DNA from: Anthoceros angustus
Taxonomy: Eukaryota; Streptophyta; Anthocerotopsida; Anthocerotales; Anthocerotaceae
DNA: 64,000 nt
Reading direction: 5' to 3'
NCBI GenBank assembly: GCA_010909165.1
Contig: MU008154.1
Coordinates: forward strand, 124,001 to 188,000
This document shows, one piece after another, positions 45,481 to 56,513 of this stretch. The position numbers and the translations under genes are program-made. The notes under the pieces were generated by a model. That model worked only from the letters and a program-made list of their open reading frames with translations. It had not been told where the DNA came from and made no database searches. The stretch's first letter is position 1, and each line of letters starts with the position of its first letter.

Positions 45481-45561
45481 GTCAGGATGGCCGAGTTGGT
45501 CTAAGGCGCCAGTTTCAGGTATTGGTCCGAAAGGGCATGGGTTCGAATCCCATTTCTGACA
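45481..45561 (+). tRNA. tRNA-Leu(CAG)
   Basis: GTCAGGA at the 5' end pairs with TTCTGAC at the 3' end (one G-T pair), with A as discriminator. The D arm is TGGCCGAGTTGGTCTAAGGC, with box A. The anticodon arm is CCAGT-TTCAGGT-ATTGG, so the anticodon is CAG. A long variable arm and the T arm GTGGG-like stem with GTTCGAATCC (box B) follow. It is 81 bases, with no intron and all stems closed, and it looks functional. It sits between the two ceQORH genes. Confidence 0.93.
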
Positions 45562-47790
45562 TGTACCTAGCGTGAGTCTCCCCACGATCTTTTCCTCCAG
45601 ACTAAAAATATAGATGGTAAGGTATTTTCAGTTGTATCACCTGTAAAATAGATGAAATTGTTGTTTTTATAAGGTACTTTTAGTTGTATTACCTACATAT
45701 ATTTTACGGTTATATTTTCGTCCATCGTAGTGGACTAAAAAAATTAGAGGTATATAATTATTTCTATTATTTTAAATTTTATTACCTACGTAGAGTACCT
45801 TGTAGCTAAGCTCTTTTCGATCATTTAAGTGATAGACATAAATAAATTGTTATGATCTTCTATTGCATAACTACTTTACACAGAGAACCTTGTACTTCAG
45901 TGATCTCACTTGGGTACCAAAAAACTATATGTAGTTTTCTTATTACTTACATAGAGAACCTTGCAATTAAGCGAATCCATTAGTGTTCAAATTGGGTTCT
46001 TTTCGACCATCTTAGTGATATAAATAAATAAAATTGTTATAATCTTCTATTGCATAACTACTTTACATAGAGAACCTCGTAGTAATTCAATGCTCTCACT
46101 TGGGTGCACATGGATGTTTGACTTGTTGCACTCAAATTTTAGACATATTCATCTGGCCATTTAAGTTTGAGGAAGAACAATGCGAAACAGAAATAGTTAA
46201 GTGTCTCCACAAGGATTCAAATGGGCCCAGAAGAATAATGCGAAAAGAAATAGTTAAGTGTCTCCACAAGGATTCAAATGGGCCCAGAAGAACAATGCGA
46301 AACAGAATAGTTAAGTGTCTCCACAAGGATTCAAATGGGCCCAGAAGAACAATGCGAAACAGAAATAGTTAAGTGTCTCCACAAGGATTCAAATGGGCCC
46401 TTAATGTGTTGCATTCAAATTTCAGTCATGTTTTTTCTGCCTTCTCCACAAATAAAGAACGGCACTGAATTTAAGGAAGAAAGCAATGCGGTACAAGAAT
46501 AGTGTTCATGGCCTGAAAGGCTGCATAGAAATGTGCGCAATAATTTTCTTTAGCTTACTGATTTGTATGTTTTTCTTATCATACTATGGGATAAGAAGTA
46601 TGCTTAGATATTAAGAAGTATTACTAGTCAAACAATGTTATTAGATATTTGGAAGAACTAGTAAGTAGTAAGTAGTTGAGGATCAAATCTTAGATTCTAT
46701 ATTATACTAATATGGTATATTAATATTAACTATAAATACTTGAGTTAAATTGAAGTGACTTAATGCAAAATCTTCTCTTCATCATTAACTCTACTAAACT
46801 TATTAGCTGATAAAAAAATGTATATGTAGATATACTTCAAAATTTGCACAAGGTTAAGTACTTTTCATCAAGACCACACAGGGGGCAGGGAAGGATCGGA
46901 GGAGGTTGCTTTTTTCATACTACGGATTCTCATTCATACTTATAACAAGTATATTTCTTTCAAATACTTAGACACATATTTGCCTCTATTTGTTAGACAT
47001 CTACTATTAAAAACTTATTTTTATTTATTTTTAAAAGTTCACATATCTATATATCTACTATCAAAACTATGATTCTTGAACATGAGACATTAAAAGAGAA
47101 CGAGATCTCTTGTGAATTTAATTCAAATGTTAGTTTCACGCAGATGCTTGAACTATGGAACACTAGATAATGCTCGTATTACTAAATACTAGATAACAAT
47201 ACATTAATACCATATATTTGAGGTTAAATACATGTTCAACTAGGTACTTTCTTCTCTTTCCTAGAGATCGAATAGATCTAAAGATCTTGTTCATTTTCAA
47301 ATCGAATTTAATGATTACCCACTGGGAATTTGAGTTGGAATAACCATGAAGAACACTAATTGGAGTAACCATGTAAGGACTAACTTGAGTAACCCAGTAG
47401 GACACTAACTAGAGTAACCCCGTAAAGCACTAACTTGAGTAACTCCATAGGGCACTCACTAGAGTAAACCCTAAGGGCACTAACGACTGGCGACCCCACA
47501 CATAGGGGACGAAGCCAGGGTAGTTTTTAATAGCTAGCAGCCCCAAGAGCTATGACAACCGCCTGGAGCTATGAAGCTTGGGGATGGATGACACTGCATC
47601 TCAGCACCCATTTGGCCCGAAGGACGCTCAACTTGGGAATTCCAATTAACCCATATCTAGATGTATTCGAGGAGGACTATATATACAACTCTTGTACCAC
47701 AAAGAGAAAAAGCCTACAAAATATGTTACTCCTTGAAGGGAGAAGTATATGTACAACTCTTGTACGACAATAGAACAAGAGAGAAAAAGC
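45562..47790. other. AT-rich spacer between ceQORH genes
   Basis: Strongly AT-rich DNA without genes. Words such as TACTTTACATAGAGAACCT recur at about 45880, 45950 and 46065, and GAGTAACC with CACTAAC recurs every 25-30 bp at 47340-47490. The clear repeat array is listed separately. Confidence 0.6.
46172..46402. repeat. Four-copy 57-bp tandem repeat
   Basis: Units share TAGTTAAGTGTCTCCACAAG and ATTCAAATGGGCCC. The word ATAGTTAAG falls at 46193, 46250, 46307 and 46365. Fifty-seven is a multiple of three, so a repeated peptide frame stays open on both strands, but there is no gene context. Confidence 0.93.
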
Positions 47791-47800
47791 CCTAACACTT

Positions 47801-49168
47801 TTATGTACCGGTAACTACTACCTTACCGGTGGCGTGACCTTCCAAGCTGCGTTCCCACGCTTTCTGACCTTCAGAGAGGGGAAACTTGGAATCAATGATG
47901 GTCTTGAGTTTCCCTTGGGCCGTGAGGTCGAGCAAAAGCTGGAGATCCGGTGCGTTTGCGCTCACGAAGAAGGGAATCAGCTTGCGTTTGGCAAAAGTGA
48001 GCTTTTGCTTCACTGCCAGCGCGATGGCCTTGGGCGGAGGGCTGAGATGCACGACCTTTCCGTTGGGCTCGAGGACAGCTTGGAACGTAGACCAGGGGAT
48101 ATCCTTGGCGCAGTGAATTATAGCATCATATTTCTTCCCCGAGGGACTCTGAAGGTTGGCACCTTCCGGGGTCTTGTAATCCAGCACCTCATCAGCACCC
48201 AACTCCTTGATCAGCTCGATGTTGCGGCTCCCAGCTGTTGCTGTCACATGAGCTCCACTCAGCTTGGCAAGCTGCACGCACATGGGGTCGGAGTCAGGAA
48301 ACCGCATCCTGTGCGGTGAACAAGATGATGTGGGAGTGAGGGTGGAGGAAGGAAGGAGCAACCTGCACAGCGTAGATCCCCACCCCGCCGCTGGCTCCTG
48401 TGATGAGAACGTTACCTGGTGGACACGAAAAACCTAATTACATGAGATGGCTGTGGGAAGTGGTGACATGAGCAGCATCGAACATGCATGGCCGGGGAGG
48501 CCGGTGCTGTAGCATCACCCTTGTAGGTCCCGTCCAACTTGGCACCTGCACCGTGAGGGTCCCTTATGCCCTGCAGGGCCGTCAGCCCCGCGATACCCAG
48601 ACATGCACCTACTTCTGCGGATACTTCGGGGGGTCTGGTGGCCGTGACCTTGGTGTTGGCATTCGCGTATTCTGCAAGCGCACCTCCAGACTGCAACGTC
48701 GAGCGCAGCGAAGGAGGTGAGGCGCGTGGAATCGAAAATCATGGAGAAGAAAACGGGCAAGGCCGAAACCGAAGGAAGGTGACTCACGCCCACGTCCAGA
48801 TGGGTCACCACTTTCTGGCCGACTTGGAAGTCGCTCACCCCGGGCCCCAGCTTGGCCACCTCCCCGGCCACATCCGAGCCTGGTATGGCGGGAAATTTGT
48901 ACGGGAGGATAGGCCTGAAGAGGCCGTCCTGTACCTTCCAGTCCACGGGATTCACCGTCGACGCCTCTACCTTCACCAGCACCTGACCGCTCTTGGGGGT
49001 AGGCACGGGAACCTCCACATGCTGCAAGCGGGGGAGGCAGGGAACGACGTGAGACAGGACAACATGACATGCCGACCACAGCTGTTCCAACGGCCCTCCA
49101 CATACCTCCAGCGCCGACGCTCCTCCCTTGTACTTGGAGTACACGATTGCCTTCATCAGCTCCGCCAT
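47801..49168 (-). CDS. ceQORH: ceQORH-type NADPH quinone oxidoreductase, copy 2
   Basis: Paralogue of the gene at 43.1-44.9 kb. Exon model on the minus strand: 49168-49106, 49021-48788, 48690-48519, 48415-48363 and 48271-47801, giving 330 residues. The start MAELMKAIVYSKYKGG is typical of ceQORH proteins. HVEVPVPTPKSGQVLVKVEA, STVNPVDWKVQDGLFRPILP and GSDVAGEVAKLGPGV form the N-terminal domain. The NADPH loop GASGGVG is at residues 163-169, and the C-terminus ends at HATGKVVVTGT, the usual family end. The 53-nt exon bearing the glycine-rich loop has the same length and phase as in copy 1. Exon 2 here equals exons 2 and 3 of copy 1, so one intron was gained or lost. No catalytic zinc ligands are seen. 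Confidence 0.92.
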
Positions 49169-49543
49169 TGCCCGTCCAGAGAGGCTGCAGCAGAGCCTGC
49201 GTCGGAATGAGCTTCAAACAGCAGGCGAGGCCACGCGACGCAGTCCCGGGACCGGACCTGGAAGGTGAGGCCGACTCGCTGGGCTGCGGCTCGTGTGTGT
49301 GCGTAGTGAGGCCCAGGTTCAAAGTCTCGGTGAGTCCGACCAGCACCAGGTGATCCCGTTCCACCACCCTCTTGCGCGGATCGTGCTGGCAGCAGCTTTC
49401 ACAGACACATGTATCATCGTTTGGACGCGAGGCAATCCCTAAACGAACGCGCTCGCCAGGCTCTCATTCTTTTATTGCATTTCACGAAACACATTTCATT
49501 GCCGGGCCCTTGGGGAAGGCACGCGAGGCGGCGGGTAGGCAAG

Positions 49544-50881
49544 TCACTTGGGGAGGGAGGCAAAACTGGGCTCGTAGGCCCCGAAGAGCGCGATTCTGGG
49601 GTCTCGCTCGTACACGCCCACCGGGAGAGTGTGCCAGGTGATGTCGTCCTTGTCCGACACCACGTTGTCGTACACCAGGAGCTTGCAGAAGGGCGGGTTG
49701 CTGTGCTCCAAGGTGATGCACAGGCGGCCGTCCTGGGTGGCGATGGCGTCGCGGAGCACCACCAGCGGGCACCCGTCCTGGTGAGCCGGGCAGTGCATTT
49801 CCGGGAACCTGCGCACCACCTTCCACTGCGCGTCGGGGGGGTCCAGGTCCAGGTCCAGGGCCAGCAGGAAGAAGGAGCGGAGGGCGTGCGCGGCGATGCC
49901 GTACAGCTTGCCCCCGCACTCCACGATCTTGGCGAACCAGGAGAAGCCGTCGGGCGGGGGGACGGGGTCGGGGCACCACTCCTCCGCCTCGGGGTCGTAC
50001 AGCGCCACCACGTCCTGGTTGGTGGCTTGGTGGCGGAGGAAGAAATGGAGCCGGCGCTCCAGCACCGCGAAGCCGCAGATGTTGTGGTACGCCGGGGGGA
50101 GCTTCACCTGGTACCACGAGTGGCTCGCCTTCCAGCTCAGGTAGACGTAGGCGGTGAAGGACTCCACGGCCGCGTCCACCTCCTCTTCCGTCCACCCCGC
50201 CACGCACGCCGCGAAGGAAGCCGTGTTGGGCTCCTGCGCATCCGCCGGATCCTTGGAACCCTGTGGAGCATCTGCATCATGTGCACAGTCCTGCGAATCC
50301 TGCACCTGGAGCCACACGATGTGCACCACCGAGACGCTCAAGGGCGGGAGCTGGGTCCTGCACTGCGTCAGAGGGTTCCCGATGAGCAGCCGCACCTCCT
50401 GACGGTGCCCTGCTCCCGCGTCCAGGTCCCAGGCCGCGTCGAAGCCGCAGAGGAAGCCCCTGGCGCCCGCCACCCGCTCGTTGCCCAGGGGTGGAGGAGG
50501 CAGGCGCTGCTCCAAGGCTGTCTCCACGTCGTAGCCGCGGAATGCGGCGTCGCTGCGCTGCACCAGGGGGAAGAAGACGGCCCACGGCACCTTCCGCGTC
50601 TGGAGCTGCACCACATTCCGGAAGCTGGGGCTGTACCACATGGAGTTCCAGGCGCGGCACACGCAGCGGGCCCTCGCCACGTCCGGGAGCGGGAGGCCTG
50701 CGAGGATCAGCGCCCACAGCTCCTCCGGGAGCCTGCCTGCCCATTCTCCCGCCGCTTTCACCAGGCCTGCTTTCCCAGCTTCATCTGCCTCCACCTCGGT
50801 CGGTAGCATGATGCCGAGCTCCTCCTGCCGCTGCTGCTGCGAACAACGAGCCACAGAAATTGCACTTGCTGCGGACGACAT
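49544..50881 (-). CDS. F-box protein with kelch-like C-terminal region
   Basis: A single-exon 445-residue protein. An F-box at about residues 50-92 (LPEELWALILAGLPLPDVARARCVCRAWN) predicts binding to SKP1/ASK in an SCF ubiquitin ligase. The rest resembles the diverged kelch-like or beta-propeller region of plant F-box/kelch proteins, with blocks such as FAVLERRLHFF, VALYDPEAEEW, IVECGGKLYGIAAH and KLLVYD. Full kelch repeats with double Gly are not clear, so the substrate-binding part is named by resemblance only. The N-terminal 45 residues are low-complexity. No partner gene nearby suggests its target. The coding sequence is markedly more GC-rich than the neighbouring cyclin C introns. Confidence 0.85.
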   Translation of the reverse strand: MSSAASAISVARCSQQQRQEELGIMLPTEVEADEAGKAGLVKAAGEWAGRLPEELWALILAGLPLPDVARARCVCRAWNSMWYSPSFRNVVQLQTRKVPWAVFFPLVQRSDAAFRGYDVETALEQRLPPPPLGNERVAGARGFLCGFDAAWDLDAGAGHRQEVRLLIGNPLTQCRTQLPPLSVSVVHIVWLQVQDSQDCAHDADAPQGSKDPADAQEPNTASFAACVAGWTEEEVDAAVESFTAYVYLSWKASHSWYQVKLPPAYHNICGFAVLERRLHFFLRHQATNQDVVALYDPEAEEWCPDPVPPPDGFSWFAKIVECGGKLYGIAAHALRSFFLLALDLDLDPPDAQWKVVRRFPEMHCPAHQDGCPLVVLRDAIATQDGRLCITLEHSNPPFCKLLVYDNVVSDKDDITWHTLPVGVYERDPRIALFGAYEPSFASLPK

Positions 50882-51225
50882 TCCGCTTCAACAATGCGCG
50901 CGGCGCGCACCCGCAGTGGCAGCTGGGAGGGAAGTATTGGGCTTTGGCCGAACACGTATCATCCATCGCCCAAGTCCCTCACGCCGCCTGGGTGCGACAC
51001 CTGTTGCAAGTCAGATTGTCTTGTCACCACCTAATACTACACAGCTTTGAGAACACCACCTGTAACGGGCAGGGACTGTGAGCGGTTAGCGAAACCGAAA
51101 CGACTCTTCTGAGCTGGTGCTTGATAGGTACGTGGCTCAACATCGAGGCCTATCGATATCTTATCCTCTCTGCAAGCTGGGGTACATAGCTCCACCGATG
51201 ACAAAAAGGTGTTGCCCAAGGCTGT

Positions 51226-52750
51226 TCAAGTCCGCAGTGGGAGCTTACTAAACGCAGCATGAATCCGCGCATCTGGAGTGCTTCTATAGTTCTCATAATA
51301 ATCAAGAATGTCCATAGTAATGTCTTTCACCTGCCAAAGTGGGGAACACAAAAAGTCAAGGTTGGCGACAGGACGCCAACTCTGTAAGCGAAGCCAAAAA
51401 CCCGAAAACACGCACCACATTCATATCCACGCGCAATTCCTCAAACCACGTTCGAGTGTCCCTGTCCTTCATGACGCAGGCGAGTAAAATGCATGCCAGC
51501 GCGATCATATGTGGCGGGTAGATTAGAATCAGGTCCGTTCTGTACGAGTCATTTACGAGAGACCTACAAAGACGAGGCAGTTTAGCCAAGATGGTTTTAC
51601 ACGTGGGCTGGGCTATAAACACCTACATTCCAAAACGGCAACAAGAATCCTCACCAGCACTGTTGGGTGAGATCTGTCAAGCCCGCGTCTCTCAGCATCC
51701 TGCAGGTTGGACACACTAGTCAGCACAGGAAATTTCTATTTTGCAACGAGTGACTGCAGCAGTGTTACAGGACTTACAACACAAGGGGACGATATGGATG
51801 ATATATCACAAGGTAGAAGTCCAGGGCTTCCAGCAGCCTCATTTCCATTTCCAGAACGTCCTTGATTTCAAACCGGAATCCTTTGTCGTCTGGAGCTACT
51901 CCTGCTTAAGTCGGATCAGTTACCCGCCACAATCTTCCTACTCCGGGTTCGTCCACACACACAAACAGAACGAAAAAAAACTACACGGCAGACCCAACAT
52001 GGATGACAGGCAAGACACTTACGGATCTTTTTCATGTAGAAAACCAAAAGTTTCGCCTGTATAGTACTTTCTTCAGCCTTCGATGCTAAATACAGGCATG
52101 TTGGTGCCACCAATCTAGGATCCAACTCTGAAAAACACTTCCTGCCATGACCCACAATCCCATGCTTAACCTTGCTTCATTCATCACGCGCTGATTCAAG
52201 ACTTGCACAACAAGACTTTACCTTGTGTACACACGTCTGAAGTAGGCAACTGCTGTCGCTACAACTCTGCCGACAAAAGGTTGCAACAAGACCACATTCA
52301 GAACTTACAAACCTCGATATGAGGATGAACACACGGGGTGTAATAGACCAAACAGCCTCACCGCTGCCTTACTTTGGCTTGCGTTGCTAGTTGCCTAATA
52401 TCTGCGATCAAATGCCAAAACCGCAGACTATACTTTAGCATGTGGGAGGTCATAGGAAGTAGCACAACAGCATGAAGTACATCTCCGGCAATGCCCTGGC
52501 ATACTGACAGCACGATAAGTGGATTTTGATCAGCTTCACATCCTCTGGCGTCAGACCGCGTTCTTGGTCGGCAGGCAAAACTTTGCCAACTTCATCCCGA
52601 TCCATGAGCATTTTGCTGTGACACAAGCAAGAAGTCGGAATTCTGAAGATTAAAACCTAAACTCTTGAGAACCTACAACAGCCTTTTGGCCACCAGGTTC
52701 ACAAATTGGACAGCTCACCAGTGTGAGGAGGTCCAGTAATTTGCCGCCAT
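51226..52750 (-). CDS. CYCC: Cyclin C (Mediator kinase module)
   Basis: The cyclin partner of CDK8 in the Mediator kinase module, acting in RNA polymerase II transcription. Nine exons on the minus strand: 52750-52719, 52615-52509, 52401-52362, 52266-52222, 52141-52023, 51889-51778, 51699-51655, 51563-51416 and 51330-51226. They give 250 residues, the normal cyclin C length. Diagnostic stretches are MAANYWTSSH at the start, KVRQRVVATAVAYFRRVYTR, LDPRLVAPTCLYLASKAEES and QAKLLVFYMKKI in the first cyclin fold, then LEMEMRLLEALDFYLVIYHPYRPL, DAGLTDLTQQCWSLVNDSY and LILIYPPHMIALACILLA in the second. All splice sites follow GT-AG and the frame is continuous. No lesion is seen. Confidence 0.95.
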
Positions 52751-54660
52751 TCAGCCGCACTGTCACGCTCCTGCCAGTGCCCAGCTTGGTATCATAAAAC
52801 TTAAATTTCCCCTGGGAGCACCCGCGTCCGACTTCTTACAGGTCCGCAGCTACTAGCAAGGCAATAAAACCCTAGACACGGCCAGAACCAACAAACCACA
52901 CACTTAAAAGCCTGAAGGTAACGAAAAGAAGAAGTCCAGGCACACGCAGACTAGCAGACAGCCAGACACCAGGCAGACTCCCGATTGAAGTAAGGAAAAG
53001 CCCGCCGTCGCACCATCGCTCAACTAGGAGCTTGCATGGCGGGCTGTCATCATAGTGCTGCGTGACACCATCCCTCTGCCGCCAGACTGGTGGGCATCCA
53101 GCACGCATAACATGCACGCATCGAACGCACAACCAAGCAGCAGCACGGACAACCTCCTCCTCCTCCAATCGGAATCAACCGAGGAAGAAAAGAAGGCGAG
53201 GGACAGTAACAACACTCCGATAAGATCAAGTAGTGTGACTTGGAAGTGTTCACCGATCCGTTTATAGGCAGAACGCTAGGGCTACTGTTCGGAAAGAAAA
53301 GTTTATATCAATGTACCCCTAGTTTCAGGTTTTCACCATCCGCTCACCTGCAGTAGCGAACCCGAGAGCTTATCCGGTAGAGAATCCATTCCAAGTCAAT
53401 AATCATATATGGCATCAAACCTGACACAAAGCTCTTCCAACTAATGAAGCTAAGTTTGAAAATAATAGATGAGGATAAAAGAAGAAATTAATAATAGTCA
53501 AAAATTATAGTAAATAGTAAATAAATATAATATATATTAATCCCAAGATGTGGTAACCAAGTGTGTATATTATAATGGCATTAAGACAAGGTTCACCACC
53601 AATGATATTGCCTTGTTATGGTCGGATATCTTAGCAAGTGGACTGAAATTTCTAAGGAAGACCTTTGTAGCATTTCTTTACTAATGCTCTCTCCAAATTT
53701 GGGACATGTGTTGATGTCGTTACAGACCACGGCTTTTAGTTTCGTGGTGCCTTTCAACAACTCATGAACAAGGTATTTTCGCTTCAATCTAATATTTAAA
53801 TATTTTTGAAATACAATCTAAAAAATCTTACTTAAATTTAGCTCCCAGCTTAGGCTCCTCATTTGCGTTTGTCTCCAAGTCTTTCAGCCACGTAATCAAC
53901 TTGTTATGCCACTGGTATGTATGTTCGTTTTTCTAATGGGGCTTCTTGTTATGAACTTGGTAGGTATGTTTCTTTTTTCTAATGGAGCTTTGTCTTCGTG
54001 ATAGTAATCAACTTGCTATGCCACTCGTAGGTATATTCTTTTTTCTAACGTGGCTTCCTCTCCATGGTTTAGGGTCAAGTATGATTGGAACGAAAGATAT
54101 TGCATAATAACATGGGCAATATGCATGAAGACATGCTTTGTCACATAGTGATCATCGGCTCAGCGAATCCATCAACACAATTACTCAATCAAACAAGAGG
54201 CCAAGGAGGGCAAGGTACAATCGAGAATGTACCCAATCTCCTCGTCACTAATGAAACATTCTTGAGAGTTAACTATTAGTTACAATTAAATCTCAATACA
54301 TGAAGACTACTATCCAAAAAATTTTTGCTTTTTTGTGAGTGAACAAACACCAATTAAAATCCCTAGTTATTTTTGAAAATAATAATAATAATATAAATAA
54401 TTAAAATGATATCTAAGAAACTTGAGATTTATCTTCCGTAAAACAAGATCTAGATGACTAAACATTATATATCTTTCTTGGATAATTCATTATAAGATCT
54501 CAATGATAAGATGATATGATTCATGTGGACAAAACTAGTAGGCCAGTCTTTATATCATAGGCTCCAACTATGTCACGTTTTCCTCTATTCTCTTCCATGC
54601 AGAACAAAGGATTAGGTTCATATGCGAAAAAAGAAGTCTATTATAGTTCATTTGGATGAA
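52751..54660. other. Spacer upstream of cyclin C, partly AT-rich
   Basis: 52751-53270 would hold the cyclin C promoter and 5' leader. From 53.4 kb the DNA is AT-rich. At 53.88-54.07 kb a loose repeat of a unit containing AATCAACTTG, ATGCCACT, GTAGGTAT and TTTTTCTAA with GGCTTC occurs three times. No gene is supported. Confidence 0.55.
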
Positions 54661-55403
54661 ATTTTTTATACATGGTTTGTATTATATACATAGAATATCC
54701 GCGAGGCCCTTATAGGAAAGTGTTGGCTTTGGGTGCGGGTGCGGGTGCGGCCGGCCACATGGTCGCGGAATGTAGGACCTAGTTTAGCCAAATACTGTAC
54801 ATATGTGAGTAGGTATGCGGGAGTCGGGACTACAGAAAGGGTGAAACGGCCACGTAAAAAAGCGTTCCGAATTTCCCGTCTTGTAAGACAGGACAGCAAC
54901 ATCACGTGCGAGGTCAAGCAGGCAGTAGAAACCGACGGCGTTCGAGCGAGCGCAAGTGGTGGCCATGGCAAGCGCAATTGGTGTGCCTAGCGTGTTTCAC
55001 CATGTACGAGGCCGCGCAATGCCCTAGATCTCGGCGTCACCTCCGGTGCTGGAAGGGAGGCCTGCATTTGCAGAGCCATGCTCTGCCTAGTCGCAAGCAG
55101 GTGCTGCGGATGAGCCTTTCTGGAGCGTGGGAAATAATCTGCCCCGGCAGCACGTGATCGAGCTGGAGGCGAGCAGGAGGTGCGCAGACTGCTGAAGGTG
55201 AGCAGGGATTGCGGTTTTGTTGGTGGAGAAGCGTTGCGTGGCCTGGTTTGGGGGAGCTAGGGACCGGGAAGAAAGTACGGTTGGAGTCGTGGTTGTGTTT
55301 GCACTCTTGACCTAGCTCTGTGGTGTGTATGCTGCCCGGGTGGCTGCGGAGCTCGCTGACAGTTTGCTCCTGGCTGCAGAGCTGTGATCCGGAGTTGAGG
55401 GGA
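54661..55403 (+). promoter_or_regulatory. Presumed upstream region of HPAT
   Basis: The 740 bp before the HPAT start hold no other gene. A GGGTGC repeat (three units) sits near 54730-54750. The 84 bp from 55320 to 55403 are open in frame with HPAT and include an upstream ATG, so an N-terminally extended product cannot be excluded. No clear TATA box was identified. Confidence 0.4.
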
Positions 55404-56513
55404 ATGGGGCGAGTTACTGCGCCGTTTCTGGTGGTGGTGGCCTTTGCGGTCTTTGTGGCGACCTACAACACCGTGAGCATGATCTCGAACTACTATCAGC
55501 ACGCCGTGGTGGAGTCTGACGACGGGGATGTGAGGTCGGGGAGGAGGATGAATTCCTTTTTTGACCCGGTGGTGAAGATCCCGGAGAACATATTGAATGC
55601 TGGTAAGAAGAAGCGGTTGTTTCATGTGGCTGTGACGGCCAATGACTCTCCTTATAACCGATGGCAGTGTCGGATCATGTATTACTGGTACAAGAAGTTC
55701 AAGGATCATCCGGACTCTGAAATGGGAGGCTTTACGAGGATACTGCATGATGGAAGGCCCGACACGGTTATGGACGAGATCCCCACGGTTGTGGTAGACC
55801 CTCTTCCTGCGGGGGAGGACAGAGGGTATGTGGTGCTCAACAGGCCGTGGGCGTTTGTCCAGTGGCTCGAGCAGTATCGTATTGAGGAAGAGTATATCTT
55901 GATGGCCGAGCCTGACCACATCTTTGTTAGGCCTTTGCCGAATCTGGCTACAGATGAGATGCCTGCTGCTTTTCCCTTTTTCTACATTGCACCGGAGAAG
56001 AATGAGGAGGTTCTGCGCAAGTTTTTCCCGAAGTCTAGAGGCTCTATCACTAAGATAGACCCCATTGGTAACTCCCCTGTTATCATCAAGAAGAGTCAGC
56101 TGCAGAAGATTGCTCCTACCTGGCAGAATGTGTCCATGGCCATGAAGGATGACAAGGAAGCAGACAAGGTCTTTGGGTGGGTTTTGGAGATGTACGGGTA
56201 TGCAACCGCTTCTGCCCTGCATGATGTGTCCCATATTTTGCGAAAGGATTTCATGCTGCAGCCCCCTTGGGATACCGAGCTTGGTGAGGCATACATCATC
56301 CACTATACGTATGGCTGTGACTACGACCTGAAGGGCAAGCTCACCTACGGAACGATTGGAGAGTGGCGATTTGACAAGCGTTCCTTTACTGGCGGTGCTC
56401 CCCCCAAGAACCTGCCTCTGCCACCGCCGGGAGTTCCTGAGACTGTGGTAACTCTTGTCCGGGCGGTGAATGAAGCAACAGCTAATATTCCAGGCTGGCA
56501 GGAAGGAGCATGA
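55404..56513 (+). CDS. HPAT: Hydroxyproline O-arabinosyltransferase (GT95)
   Basis: A Golgi type II membrane glycosyltransferase that adds the first beta-L-arabinofuranose to hydroxyproline in extensins and CLE peptides. The open frame starts at 55320, but the family begins MGR-hydrophobic, so I choose the ATG at 55404, giving 369 residues. Residues about 5-25 (FLVVVAFAVFVATYNTVSMI) are the signal anchor. The lumenal domain carries LFHVAVTANDSPYNRWQCRIMYYWYKK, RPWAFVQWLE, EEYILMAEPDHIFVRPLPNL, FFYIAPEK, IGNSPVIIKK and the C-terminal IIHYTYGCDY, all hallmark blocks of HPAT proteins. EPDH is the likely metal or donor-binding motif. The length and all blocks are complete and the gene has no introns, whereas many plant HPAT genes are spliced. 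Confidence 0.94.
   Translation: MGRVTAPFLVVVAFAVFVATYNTVSMISNYYQHAVVESDDGDVRSGRRMNSFFDPVVKIPENILNAGKKKRLFHVAVTANDSPYNRWQCRIMYYWYKKFKDHPDSEMGGFTRILHDGRPDTVMDEIPTVVVDPLPAGEDRGYVVLNRPWAFVQWLEQYRIEEEYILMAEPDHIFVRPLPNLATDEMPAAFPFFYIAPEKNEEVLRKFFPKSRGSITKIDPIGNSPVIIKKSQLQKIAPTWQNVSMAMKDDKEADKVFGWVLEMYGYATASALHDVSHILRKDFMLQPPWDTELGEAYIIHYTYGCDYDLKGKLTYGTIGEWRFDKRSFTGGAPPKNLPLPPPGVPETVVTLVRAVNEATANIPGWQEGA

Noticed and set aside
49409-50806. 465-codon plus-strand frame across the F-box gene
   Set aside because: Longer than the F-box frame itself, but it is an antisense artefact of GC-rich coding sequence. The minus frame has the F-box motif and normal composition.
55257-56303. 348-codon minus-strand frame across HPAT
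   Set aside because: Antisense of the HPAT gene, which has clear family motifs. The opposite strand has no domain.
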